A stretch of DNA of 64,000 nucleotides from Streptomyces sp. PKU-EA00015 (GTDB lineage Bacteria; Actinomycetota; Actinomycetes; Streptomycetales; Streptomycetaceae). The notes beneath the pieces are model-generated. The model did no database searches. It saw only the letters and a list, made by a program, of their open reading frames with translations, and was not told where the DNA came from. This document shows positions 49,691-57,852 of this stretch, one piece after another (position 1 is the first letter of the stretch; each line of letters begins with the position of its first letter). The DNA is taken from the NCBI RefSeq assembly GCF_013387495.1, contig NZ_JABZEE010000049.1, positions 1 to 64,000 of the forward strand. Direction: 5' to 3'. The position numbers and the translations under genes are program-made.

Positions 49691-51061
49691 TCAGCGGGTG
49701 CCGCGCAGGCGCTGCCACGGCGTGAACGTGAAGACCGCGCCGCCGAGCAGGATCGCCGTGCCCGCCACCAGGGCCAGGGCGCGCAGGGCGCCGGTGTCCT
49801 CGGCGCCGGTCTGGGCCAGGCCGCCGCTCGTGGCCGAGCCGCCGGCGCCGCCGCTCGTGCCGCCCCCTCCGGTGGAGCCGCCGCCGGCCGCTCCGCCCGG
49901 CTGGGCCGAGGTGTCGAGTTCGAGGGAGAACGGCACGTCCGCCGGCGGGGTGCAGGTGGTGGTCGTGCCGAGCGCCTTCACCGTGAGGACGCCCGGGCTC
50001 AGCGTCGTCCGGCCCGTGGCACCGGGCTTGTACGTGCCCGTCAGGTCGGGGATCTCGATCGGGTCGCCGGCCTTGATGGGCTCCTTGTTCGTCGGCCCCT
50101 CGACATGGACGAAGCCCTTGTCGGCGCCGCCGAGTTTCACCTCCATGGACGGCTTGACCGAGTCCTTGGGGATGTCGGCCGGGCTGTCCATGACGGACTT
50201 GGAGAACTTCACGGTGAGCCCGTAGTCGCCGCCGTTCTTCCTGGCGTTGATGCGGACCGGGGAGACGGCGTTCTTGTCGCCGATGGGGGTCTTGCACTCG
50301 TAGGCGACCTCGATCTCCTTGCCCTCGAAGTCCGTCTGGTCACCGCCACCGCCGCCGGACGTCCCGCCGGAGCCGCCGCCACTCGTCGTGCCGCCGGAGC
50401 TCGTGCCGCCGGAGCTCGCCCCTCCGTCCGTCGTACCGCCGGAGGCGGTTCCGCCGGAGCTCGTGCCGCCCGACGTCGTGCCGCCGGAGGCGGCTCCTCC
50501 GGAACTCGTGCCGCCGCCCTGCGACACCTTGATCGTCGCCCCGACCCGGACCGTCTCCTTCGGCGCGCACCTGGTGTCCGTCGAGATCGGCTTCGAGACG
50601 TTGATGGCGTACGGCCCCGGTGTCAGCGTGACCTCGCCCGCCTTCTCCAGCTTCAGCGTGCCCTTCATGTCGGGCAGCACCATCGGGCTGTTCTTAGGGA
50701 TCGGCGGGTTCTGCCGGGGCCCCTCCATCGCCAGCTCGCCCGTGGCGGCGCCGCCGAGGGTGATCGTGCCGGTCGGTTTGACCGTGTCCTTCTGCAGGTC
50801 CAGGATGTCCGGGTTCCTGGAGGCGGCCTGGACCGTCTTCCAGACCACCTCGACCTCGTCGCCCACCTTGGCCTCCGCCGGCGCGGTGATCTGCACCGTG
50901 GTCGTGCCCTGGACGGGCGGCAGGCCGGAGATCGGCGGCGGAACGCACTCCGTCGCGTACGAGACCTCGGCGGCCTGTGCGGGGCTCGCGGCCAGCAGGA
51001 TCCCCGCGCCGCCGAGCATCAGCGCGACCCCGGCCGCGCTCATCCTCCGTTGCGTACTCAC
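49691..51061 (-). CDS. LAQTG-anchored surface protein with two copies of a two-Cys domain
   Basis: 456 residues from the GTG at 51061, which overlaps the upstream stop (GTGA). Signal peptide 1-30 (ASPAQA cut). Domain copy 1 is about 31-180 and copy 2 about 250-385; they align over segments such as TGTITLGGAATGELAMEGP and VKLGGADKGFVHVEGP, each with one Cys near the start and one near the end. A Gly/Ser/Thr repeat linker (181-240) joins them. A Gly-rich stretch, LAQTG (415-419), a hydrophobic helix (428-447) and a basic tail form a class E-type sorting signal. I do not recognise the domain family; function unknown. Confidence 0.8.
   Translation of the reverse strand: MSTQRRMSAAGVALMLGGAGILLAASPAQAAEVSYATECVPPPISGLPPVQGTTTVQITAPAEAKVGDEVEVVWKTVQAASRNPDILDLQKDTVKPTGTITLGGAATGELAMEGPRQNPPIPKNSPMVLPDMKGTLKLEKAGEVTLTPGPYAINVSKPISTDTRCAPKETVRVGATIKVSQGGGTSSGGAASGGTTSGGTSSGGTASGGTTDGGASSGGTSSGGTTSGGGSGGTSGGGGGDQTDFEGKEIEVAYECKTPIGDKNAVSPVRINARKNGGDYGLTVKFSKSVMDSPADIPKDSVKPSMEVKLGGADKGFVHVEGPTNKEPIKAGDPIEIPDLTGTYKPGATGRTTLSPGVLTVKALGTTTTCTPPADVPFSLELDTSAQPGGAAGGGSTGGGGTSGGAGGSATSGGLAQTGAEDTGALRALALVAGTAILLGGAVFTFTPWQRLRGTR
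50342..50521. repeat. Gly/Ser/Thr linker repeat in the LAQTG protein gene
   Basis: This stretch encodes residues ~181-240, built from short GGTSSGGTTSGG-like units. On the plus strand it reads as repeated GCCGCCGGAGCTCGTGCC-type units. It joins the two homologous domains as a flexible stalk. Confidence 0.85.
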
Positions 51062-52062
51062 GAATGTCCCTTCGTCGTGGGCCGGTCGGTCCGGTTCTCT
51101 GACGGTGCGGAGTCAGGGGTGAACCACGGCAGTGCCGCCGTGGTGGTCGAGGGGGAGGCGGGCGGGCGGGCCCGGCCGGTGCGGCGGGCGTGCCGCGAGC
51201 CCGGCGGCCGTACGCGGTCGACGACCGCCATGCCGATGCGGAACAGCGCCGTGGGCACCACCAGGGCCAGCAGGATCCAGAAGACGGTCACGCCCCAGGG
51301 CCGGCCGACGCCCCAGGGCTGTTCGGCGACGACCTTGCCGCCGTACTTCACCGAGACCGCGTAGTCGCCGTGGGCCCCTGCCGCGAGCCGGACGGGCAGT
51401 TCGATCCGCGCCTTGGCCCCCGGCTTGATCGTGCCGCGCCACTGCTGCTCCTCCCACTGGGGCGCGAACACCCCGTGGGCGGTACCGACCTGGAAGACGG
51501 GGTCCTTCACGGGCGTCGTCCCGAGATTGCCGACGGTGAACTCGAGCGTCCGGGAGGGCGGGGCGCCGAAGAGGACCAGCAGGCCCGACGCGCCTTGCAG
51601 CCGGGTGGGGGCGAGGACGGCGAGGCGGCCGTCGCCCGTCTGCTCGGGAAGCGGTGCGGTGGGGTGGCCCGCGACGACGAACTCCGCGTCCACCACTTGC
51701 TGTTCCCCGGTCACGGTGGCGACGTGCACGACACAGGGACACGGCTCGGGCGGCTCGGCGACCGGCAGCTTCTTGTCGAAGACGCCCCGGGAGTCGGTGG
51801 TGACCGCGCGTCCGTCGGCGTTGGCGCAGGAGTTGGTGCCGCCGATGACGCCCGTGCCGGGCGAGGACTTCCCGCAGATCAGCAGGATCAGCAGGGTCTT
51901 CGCCCGCCACCCGGCACCGCTGACGGTGAGGTCCCCGCCCTTGCCCGCCTGGGACGCGGACAGCTCGACGGTCGGGGTGGGCGCGGGCGTGCCCAGCGCG
52001 GAGGCCGCGGGCAGGAGCAGGAGCAGAAGGGCCAACAGGGCGGTGGGAACGGCACGTTGCAT
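51058..52062 (-). CDS. secreted, membrane-anchored protein of the surface module
   Basis: 334 residues from the ATG at 52062. It starts two bases after the preceding stop and ends in a GTGA overlap with the LAQTG gene. Signal peptide 1-23 (LLALLLLLLPAASALG). An Ig-like domain with four to five Cys follows (VELSASQAGKGGDLTVSGAGW, resembling neocarzinostatin-type folds), then a second beta-rich domain (~160-250), one membrane helix (~262-287) and a cytosolic Arg/Pro-rich tail. Not a recognised family. The packing implies it works with its three neighbours. Confidence 0.75.
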   Translation of the reverse strand: MQRAVPTALLALLLLLLPAASALGTPAPTPTVELSASQAGKGGDLTVSGAGWRAKTLLILLICGKSSPGTGVIGGTNSCANADGRAVTTDSRGVFDKKLPVAEPPEPCPCVVHVATVTGEQQVVDAEFVVAGHPTAPLPEQTGDGRLAVLAPTRLQGASGLLVLFGAPPSRTLEFTVGNLGTTPVKDPVFQVGTAHGVFAPQWEEQQWRGTIKPGAKARIELPVRLAAGAHGDYAVSVKYGGKVVAEQPWGVGRPWGVTVFWILLALVVPTALFRIGMAVVDRVRPPGSRHARRTGRARPPASPSTTTAALPWFTPDSAPSENRTDRPTTKGHS

Positions 52063-52064
52063 GG

Positions 52065-52883
52065 TCAGGCTCCTGCTCCCGGCGGTCGGCGTTCGGAGAC
52101 GGTGCGGCCACGGCGGCGGCTCGGCACGCGGCGGCGGAGGACCAGGGCCGCCGCCGTCACGGCGCACGTCAGCAGCGTCGCCGTCACCGGCCAGGCCGCG
52201 AACGTCCGCGAGACGGTCGCCTCGGCCCGGGCGGCTCCCGGCGCGCCGGCCGTCACGCGGATGTCCACGGCGTCCAGGTGCGGCGGGTCGGACCAGGGTT
52301 CGGAAAGGGTGACCCGGCGGCCCGGGGGCAGCTCGGCCCGCACGCGGGCGGGGCGGCTGAGGACCTCGCCGAACAGGCCGTCCGCGCGGAGCGCCACCCG
52401 CGGCGTCAGCGGCGTGTTGCCCCGGTTCACGAGGGCGTAGCGGATCGAGCCGTCCGCGTACGACACGTCCTCGACCGTGAGGGCCGCCAACAGCGGCCCG
52501 CGCACCCGCAGATGGAGCCGCACCGGTTCCTCACGGCCCCGGCCGGACGCCGTGATGGTTGCCGTCCGGCCGCCGGGCGGGGTGCTCGCGGGGAGGGTGA
52601 CGGTGAAGGGGATCTCCGCGCGGGTGCGGGCGGGGACGGTGACCGTACGGGCGGCCAGCGCGATCCACGGCCCCGCCGCCTCGGCCCGCAGGCGCAGGGT
52701 GAGCGGCTCGCCGGACCGGTTGGTCACCGTGAGCCGGTCCTCCAGTACGGCGCCGGGCGCGCCCTCCAGGTACAGGTACGCGCGGTCCGGCGCCCACGGC
52801 CCGGACGCCGCCACCGCCGGAGGCGCCGCCGGGAGGAGCGGGGCCGCCGTGAGCGCGAGGACGAGCGCGAGCGCGGCCCGCAC
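52065..52883 (-). CDS. secreted, membrane-anchored DUF916-like protein of the surface module
   Basis: 272 residues from the GTG at 52883, two bases after the previous stop. Signal peptide 1-26 (PAVAAS cut). Two Ig-like beta domains follow: the first (PWAPDRAYLYLEGAPGAVLEDRLTVTNRS) resembles the N-terminal domain of DUF916/WxL-interacting proteins, with the pattern PG-x-x-x-x-D-x-V-x-x-x-N. One membrane helix (~228-250) and a short Arg-rich tail end it. In WxL systems such proteins bridge peptidoglycan and surface proteins; that comparison is an inference. Confidence 0.7.
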   Translation of the reverse strand: MRAALALVLALTAAPLLPAAPPAVAASGPWAPDRAYLYLEGAPGAVLEDRLTVTNRSGEPLTLRLRAEAAGPWIALAARTVTVPARTRAEIPFTVTLPASTPPGGRTATITASGRGREEPVRLHLRVRGPLLAALTVEDVSYADGSIRYALVNRGNTPLTPRVALRADGLFGEVLSRPARVRAELPPGRRVTLSEPWSDPPHLDAVDIRVTAGAPGAARAEATVSRTFAAWPVTATLLTCAVTAAALVLRRRVPSRRRGRTVSERRPPGAGA

Positions 52884-52885
52884 GG

Positions 52886-53554
52886 TCAGCCCGCGGCCCG
52901 GCCGCCGCCGCGCCGGGTCAGCCACAGGACGCCCGCGGCACCGGTGAGCAGCACCGTCCCGCCGAGCGTGCCGAGTGCCACGGCCGAGTCCAGCGGGCCC
53001 GTCCTCGGGAGCCGCGAGGACGCGGACGCCGTGCCGCCGCCCGCCGCCGTGACGTCCAGTTCCAGCGACGGTCCCGGGTTGTTGCGCGGTGTGCACGTGG
53101 TCGTCGTGCCGAGCGCCTTGATCGTCAGCACGCCCGCGGTGAAGGTGACCTTGCCGCTCCTGCGCGGGGTGTACGTGCCCGACAGGTCGTTGATCTTGAT
53201 GGGCGTTTCGGCGGGGATCGCCGCGGCGTTGGCCGGGCCCGACACCCGCACCTCTCCCCGGTCCGCGCCGCCCACCTGGATGACCGCGCTCGGGTTCATG
53301 GCGCCCTTGCCCAGCTCGACCGGGCTGGACGAGACGCCCTTGCGGAAGGACATCGTGAGCCGGTAGGCGCTGCCGCTCCTCTCGGCCCTGATGTCGATCG
53401 GCGAGACCGCCCCCTTGGGGCCGATGGGGGTCCGGCACTGGTAGTCGACGTCGACGACGGCGGCCTGCGCGGCGGGGGCGGCGATCAGCACCGCCGAGCC
53501 CGCCACGGCCGCTGCTGCCGCGAGAGCTGTCCGCTTGCGGTTCCGGTACGACAC
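52886..53554 (-). CDS. LPRTG-anchored surface protein, single-domain paralogue
   Basis: 222 residues from the GTG at 53554, first gene of the four-gene unit. Signal peptide 1-31 (APAAQA cut). One two-Cys domain (about 34-172, YQCRTPIGPKGAVSP to TTTTCTP) is clearly homologous to the second domain of the LAQTG protein, which has YECKTPIGDKNAVSP and the same ALGTTTTCTP end. The C-terminus carries LPRTG (182-186), a hydrophobic helix (190-213) and a basic tail. A classical LPxTG-type motif, unlike the LAxTG of its partner. Function unknown. Confidence 0.8.
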   Translation of the reverse strand: MSYRNRKRTALAAAAAVAGSAVLIAAPAAQAAVVDVDYQCRTPIGPKGAVSPIDIRAERSGSAYRLTMSFRKGVSSSPVELGKGAMNPSAVIQVGGADRGEVRVSGPANAAAIPAETPIKINDLSGTYTPRRSGKVTFTAGVLTIKALGTTTTCTPRNNPGPSLELDVTAAGGGTASASSRLPRTGPLDSAVALGTLGGTVLLTGAAGVLWLTRRGGGRAAG

Positions 53555-53709
53555 CTCGGTTCCCCTCGTGCGCGCATGGACTGACGGCGTTACTGACGGC
53601 ACATCAGATCGGGGGCTCAAGGTACGCCGGGGGCCCTGGGGAGGGAAGACAAAGAGCACGCCGTATCGGCGTGCTCCACAAGAGAATTCGGCAACGGCCT
53701 GCGCAACGC

Positions 53710-54216
53710 TCACGCGGGTGCGGCGAGTTCGGCCCACACCGTCTTCCCCGGCGAGCCGGGTGTCCGCACGACTCCCCAGTCCAGGCAGAGGCGTTGGACG
53801 ATGAACATGCCGTGGCCACCTGGCCGTCCCGCGCGGTGCGGGGTGCGCGGTGCGGGCTGGCCCGTGCCGCGGTCGGTGACCTCCAGACGCAGGACCTTCC
53901 CGTCGCAGCCGATGCGCAGTTCCTCGGGGCCCTCGGCGTGCAGACAGGCGTTGGTGACCAGTTCGGAGACGACCAGCAGCACGTCCTCGGCCGCCGCCCT
54001 GCGGTCCGCCGTCCCGGCGGGCAGCCAGCCCCAGTCGTGGAGCGCCTGCCTGGTGAAGTCGCGGGCGAGCGGAACGATCCCGCTGGCGCTGCCGAGCGAG
54101 AGCCTGCGCACCGCGCCGCCGACCGGTGCGGCGGATACGGGCACGGTCGGCGCCGCGGCGGCGGCTCCCGGCTCGGGGCCGAGATCGCCCGGCTGTTGCT
54201 GCCGGGTGGTGCTCAT
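53710..54216 (-). CDS. prsI: anti-sigma factor, HATPase_c serine kinase (PrsI-like)
   Basis: 168 residues from the ATG at 54216. The GHKL ATPase elements are the N-box AEDVLLVVSELVTNACLHA, the G1 box VTDRGTGQPAP and GGHGMFIVQRLCLDWG. By family it binds its sigma factor and is released when a non-phosphorylated anti-anti-sigma factor takes its place; its kinase activity inactivates that factor. The order anti-sigma, anti-anti-sigma, divergent sigma matches the S. coelicolor sigI locus as I recall; the symbol follows that. Confidence 0.8.
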   Translation of the reverse strand: MSTTRQQQPGDLGPEPGAAAAAPTVPVSAAPVGGAVRRLSLGSASGIVPLARDFTRQALHDWGWLPAGTADRRAAAEDVLLVVSELVTNACLHAEGPEELRIGCDGKVLRLEVTDRGTGQPAPRTPHRAGRPGGHGMFIVQRLCLDWGVVRTPGSPGKTVWAELAAPA

Positions 54217-54394
54217 CAGCGCTTCACCTCACCGATTCACCGGTTCACCAGTTCGCCATGGATTCAGTACGCAGAGTATTGGGCGTTCAACGTTCTGCGG
54301 GGGTTCTCCTGCCCGACCGAATCGTGACAACACCCACTAGGTCGGCACGGCGCACGTGACGCCGGCTACAGGTGCGGCACGGCGGGCCCCGGAC

Positions 54395-54763
54395 TCAGTC
54401 GGACAGGGCCGCTTCGAGGGAGTCGTGCACGGTGAAGACCGCCTCGGCTCCGGTGATCTCGAAGACCCTCGCCACCACGGGCTGCATCCCGGCCAAATGG
54501 ACCCCTCCCCCACCGGCCTCTGCCTTCAGCCGGGCACCCAGCAGAACATTGAGCCCGGTGGAGTCGCAGAAATCGAGGCGTGAACAGTCGATCACCAGGC
54601 GCACACGGCCTCGATCGATCGCCTCGTCCAGGGGCGCGCGCAGCAGTTCGGCGGTGTGGTGATCCAGCTCACCCGCCGGCTGCACGATCTCGCTGCGGCC
54701 CTCGGTCCGAACCTCGACCTGAAGCCGGCCCCGACTCACGCTGCCGACCGTCTCGCGGTCCAT
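54395..54763 (-). CDS. arsI: STAS-domain anti-anti-sigma factor (ArsI-like)
   Basis: 122 residues from the ATG at 54763. The STAS fold with the phosphorylatable Ser68 in CDSTGLNVLLG is intact, as is the ELDHHTAELL helix. When unphosphorylated it sequesters the anti-sigma factor. It lies 178 bases upstream of the anti-sigma gene on the same strand and is divergent from the sigma factor gene. An upstream ATG at 54832 adds only weakly conserved residues. Confidence 0.82.
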   Translation of the reverse strand: MDRETVGSVSRGRLQVEVRTEGRSEIVQPAGELDHHTAELLRAPLDEAIDRGRVRLVIDCSRLDFCDSTGLNVLLGARLKAEAGGGGVHLAGMQPVVARVFEITGAEAVFTVHDSLEAALSD

Positions 54764-54928
54764 GCCGTCCCTCTTCGCCGTGTCGTTCGCTGCGTCGTCC
54801 ACCGTTTCGTGCCACACGTCACACGCCGCCACTCGGGCGGCGCCGGACGCCCGACGAACCCTACGCCTTCCCCGCGTCGACCGGTACCCGAACTACCCCC
54901 CAATGCGGACATACGCGACATACGCCAC

Positions 54929-54958
54929 TTGCGATCGGCCCTGCCGAGCCGGTAGGGC
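54929..54958 (+). promoter_or_regulatory. candidate promoter of the sigma factor gene
   Basis: TTGCGA (54929-54934) and TAGGGC (54953-54958) are 18 bases apart, ~100 bases upstream of the sigma gene start. This fits a vegetative promoter with a weak -10. No SigB-type GTTT / GGGTAT pair was found by eye. Confidence 0.35.
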
Positions 54959-55057
54959 TAGTAAGGACACACCGACACGGCCGGCTTTGGAGGCGCCGCT
55001 CACCGCAGCAGCATGCATGGCATCGGCAGCCATATGCCGAGAACGATGGAGGAGACC

Positions 55058-56074
55058 ATGTCACCCCGGCTCGACGAACCGCGTACCCCCACCGCGCCGT
55101 CGGCACACCCCGCCCGTACGACCGCTCACGACCCCGCCGAGACGACCGGTCCCGGCGCCGCCGCGACCGACGTGGCGCCCCAGGCAGCCGCCGCGTGCGA
55201 CGCGGCGGCCGAAGCCGCCGTGACCGAGGCCGCGCCTGCAGGACAGCAGCAGTCCGCGGGCCTGGAAGACCTTGCGGATCTGCCGGCGATTCCGCCTTTC
55301 GACGAGGTGGACTCGCTGGACGCGCGAGCGCTGTCGAAGACGCTCTTCGAGCGGCTCACGATCCTCGAAGAGGGCACGCACGAGTACGCCTACGTCCGCA
55401 ACACGCTGATCGAACTCAACCTGGCCCTGGTCAAGTTCGCCGCCTCACGGTTCCGCACGCGCAGCGAGCCGATGGAGGACATCGTCCAGGTCGGCACGAT
55501 CGGCCTGATCAAGGCGATCGACCGGTTCGAGCTCAGCCGGGGCGTCGAGTTCCCCACGTTCGCGATGCCGACCATCATCGGCGAGATCAAGCGCTTCTTC
55601 CGGGACACGTCCTGGTCGGTGCGGGTGCCGCGGCGGCTGCAGGAACTGCGGCTCGACCTCGCGAAGGCCGGTGACGAGCTCTCCCAGCAGCTGGACCGCA
55701 CGCCCACCGTCGGCGAACTCGCCGAACGCCTCGGCATCGGCCGGGACGAGGTCGTCGAGGGCATGGCGGCGAGCAACGCGTACACCGCGAGCTCACTGGA
55801 CGCCCAGCCCGAGGAGGACGACACCGAGAGCGCGCTCGCCGACCGCATCGGGTACGAGGACCACGGCCTCGAGGGCATCGAGTACGTCGAGTCCCTCAAG
55901 CCGATGATCGCGGGGCTCGCGCCGCGGGACCGCACGATCCTCAGCCTGCGGTTCGTGGCGAACATGACGCAGTCGGAGATCGGCGAGGAGCTCGGCATCT
56001 CGCAGATGCACGTGTCCAGGCTGCTGACAAGGACGCTGGTCAAGCTGCGCAGGGGGCTCACTCTGGAGGAGTGA
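55058..56074 (+). CDS. sigI: RNA polymerase sigma factor, SigB/SigF/SigG subfamily (SigI-like)
   Basis: 338 residues from the ATG at 55058, chosen because GGAGG lies five bases upstream; in-frame ATGs at 55013, 55034 and 55046 exist. An Ala/Thr/Pro-rich N-terminal extension (~75 residues) precedes region 2 (LALVKFAASRFRTRSEPMEDIVQVGTIGLIKAIDRF), region 3 and region 4 (LRFVANMTQSEIGEELGISQMHVSRLL). It directs RNA polymerase to stress-type promoters and is held off by the anti-sigma factor. S. coelicolor SigI is linked to osmotic stress, from memory. Confidence 0.88.
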   Translation: MSPRLDEPRTPTAPSAHPARTTAHDPAETTGPGAAATDVAPQAAAACDAAAEAAVTEAAPAGQQQSAGLEDLADLPAIPPFDEVDSLDARALSKTLFERLTILEEGTHEYAYVRNTLIELNLALVKFAASRFRTRSEPMEDIVQVGTIGLIKAIDRFELSRGVEFPTFAMPTIIGEIKRFFRDTSWSVRVPRRLQELRLDLAKAGDELSQQLDRTPTVGELAERLGIGRDEVVEGMAASNAYTASSLDAQPEEDDTESALADRIGYEDHGLEGIEYVESLKPMIAGLAPRDRTILSLRFVANMTQSEIGEELGISQMHVSRLLTRTLVKLRRGLTLEE

Positions 56075-56096
56075 GCCGACCGCTCCCACTGCCTCC

Positions 56097-56130
56097 GGAA
56101 GGGTCCGCTCCGTCAGGAACGGGCCCTTCC
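56097..56130 (+). terminator. terminator of the sigma factor gene
   Basis: The stem GGAAGGGTCCG (56097-56107) / CGGGCCCTTCC (56120-56130) has one G-T wobble and a 12-nt loop, then a C/T stretch. It lies 23 bases past the sigma stop. Confidence 0.7.
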
Positions 56131-56165
56131 CCCGTCGTGGAGCCCGTCAGGGGCCGCAGGGCCCG

Positions 56166-56870
56166 TCAGGGGGCGGCGGGCGGTTGCAGCGCGGCCGTCA
56201 CCGCCGCCTCCGCGTGCAGCCGCGTCGTCGGGAACACGGGCACCGGGCTGTCGTCCGCCCCGATCAGCAGCTCGATCTCCGTGCAGCCGAGGACGACGCC
56301 CTGCGCGCCCTCCGCGACGAGCTCGCCGATGACCCGCCGGTAGGCGGCCCGGGACTCCTCGCGGACGACTCCGAGGCACAACTCCTCGTAGATCACCCGG
56401 TGGACGAGGGCGCGCCCGGCGGCGTCCGGAGTGAGGACCGTCAGGCCGTGGGAGGCCAGCCGGTCCCGGTAGAAGTCCTGCTCCATGGTGAAGGCGGTGC
56501 CCAGCAGGCCCACGGTGGCGAGGCCCTGCGCCCGCACGGCCGCGGCGGTGGCGTCCGCGAGGTGCAGCAGCGGCACACCGACCGCGTCCTGCACCTGGCC
56601 GGCGACCTTGTGCATGGTGTTGGTGCAGATCAGCAGCAGGTCCGCGCCCGCCGCCTCCAGACCCTTCGCGGCCTCGGCGAGGATGTCGCCGGCCCGCTGC
56701 CACTCGCCGGCGACCTGCAGTTCCTCGATCTCGGCGAAGTCCACGGAATGCAGGACGCACTTGGCGGAGTGGAGTCCGCCGAGGCGTTCCCGTACGAGCT
56801 CGTTGAGGAGCCGGTAGTACTCCGCGCTGGATTCCCAGCTCATGCCGCCGATCAGTCCGATGGTTCGCAT
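56166..56870 (-). CDS. aspartate/glutamate racemase family protein
   Basis: 234 residues from the ATG at 56870. The family start MRTIGLIGGMSWESSAEYYRLLN and the two catalytic Cys in LLLICTNTMHK and VLGCTEIELL are present. Such enzymes interconvert L- and D-Asp or Glu by a two-Cys, cofactor-free mechanism; many paralogues act on other amino acids. Product could feed D-amino acids to the cell wall. Divergent from the NmrA-like gene. Confidence 0.85.
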   Translation of the reverse strand: MRTIGLIGGMSWESSAEYYRLLNELVRERLGGLHSAKCVLHSVDFAEIEELQVAGEWQRAGDILAEAAKGLEAAGADLLLICTNTMHKVAGQVQDAVGVPLLHLADATAAAVRAQGLATVGLLGTAFTMEQDFYRDRLASHGLTVLTPDAAGRALVHRVIYEELCLGVVREESRAAYRRVIGELVAEGAQGVVLGCTEIELLIGADDSPVPVFPTTRLHAEAAVTAALQPPAAP

Positions 56871-56959
56871 CGGGCCACTGTCGCATGTCGCTGCCCGGGC
56901 GGGTGCGTCCGCCCGTGACACTGGTCCGCACAGCCCGGCCGTACGAGAGGACACCCGTC

Positions 56960-57832
56960 ATGCCCCCTGTCATCGCCGTCACCGGAGCGAGCGGACGCGT
57001 CGGCGGCCGGGTGGCGGCCAGGCTCTCGGCGGCGGGCGTCGCGACCCGGCTGGTGGGCCGCGATCCGGCCCGGCTGCCCGAGCTGTCCGGCGCGGTCGCC
57101 GCGCCCCCCGCCTCCTACGGCGACGGCGAGGCGATGCGGCGGGCCCTGGACGGCGCGGACACGCTGTTCCTCGTCTCGGCGCACGAGGCGCCCGGCCGGG
57201 TCCAGGAGCACCACACGGCCGTGGACGCGGCACTCGCCGCGGGCGTCGGGCGGATCGTGTACATGTCGTTCGTGGGCGCCGCGCCGGACGCGACGTTCAC
57301 CTTCGCCCGCGACCACTTCCACACGGAGGAGTACATCCGGGCCCGCCGGATCCACCACACCTTCCTGCGGGACAACTTCTACCTCGCCGCGTTCCCGGCG
57401 ATGACCGGCGCCGACGGGGTGCTGCGCGGCCCGGCCGGACAGGGCCGGGTGGCCGCCGTCGCACACGACGACATCGCCGACGCGGCGGCGGCCGTGCTCC
57501 TCGACGGGCCCGGTCCGCACGACCGCGCGGTGTACGACCTGACCGGTCCCACCGCGTTCTCCCTCGCGGAGGCCGCGGCCGAACTGACCCGCGCCACCGG
57601 CCGCACCGTGCGCTACGTCCCCGAGTCCGAGGACGAGGCCTACGCCTCCCGTGCCGGCTTCGGCGCCGAGGAGTGGGAGGTGACGGGCTGGGTCACGTCG
57701 TACGAGGCGATGGGCGCCGGCGAGATGGCCGCGGTCTCGGACGCGGTGCCGCGGCTGACGGGACACCCGGCGCAGTCGCTGCGCGAGTACCTGGCCGCGC
57801 ACCCGCGCAGCTACGCGCACCTGCTGCCGTAG
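56960..57832 (+). CDS. NmrA-like NAD(P)-binding protein
   Basis: 290 residues from the ATG at 56960. The atypical short-chain dehydrogenase fold begins VIAVTGASGRVGGRVAARL, with the sugar-nucleotide-binding acidic/basic stretch RLVGRDPARL. The characteristic IVYMSFVGA and FLRDNFY strands follow. NmrA-like proteins sense NADP(H) or act as NAD(P)-dependent quinone or other reductases. No Tyr-x-x-x-Lys catalytic pair is obvious, so an enzymatic role is unproven. Confidence 0.85.
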   Translation: MPPVIAVTGASGRVGGRVAARLSAAGVATRLVGRDPARLPELSGAVAAPPASYGDGEAMRRALDGADTLFLVSAHEAPGRVQEHHTAVDAALAAGVGRIVYMSFVGAAPDATFTFARDHFHTEEYIRARRIHHTFLRDNFYLAAFPAMTGADGVLRGPAGQGRVAAVAHDDIADAAAAVLLDGPGPHDRAVYDLTGPTAFSLAEAAAELTRATGRTVRYVPESEDEAYASRAGFGAEEWEVTGWVTSYEAMGAGEMAAVSDAVPRLTGHPAQSLREYLAAHPRSYAHLLP

Positions 57833-57852
57833 CCCTGCCCCGAGCGGATCGG

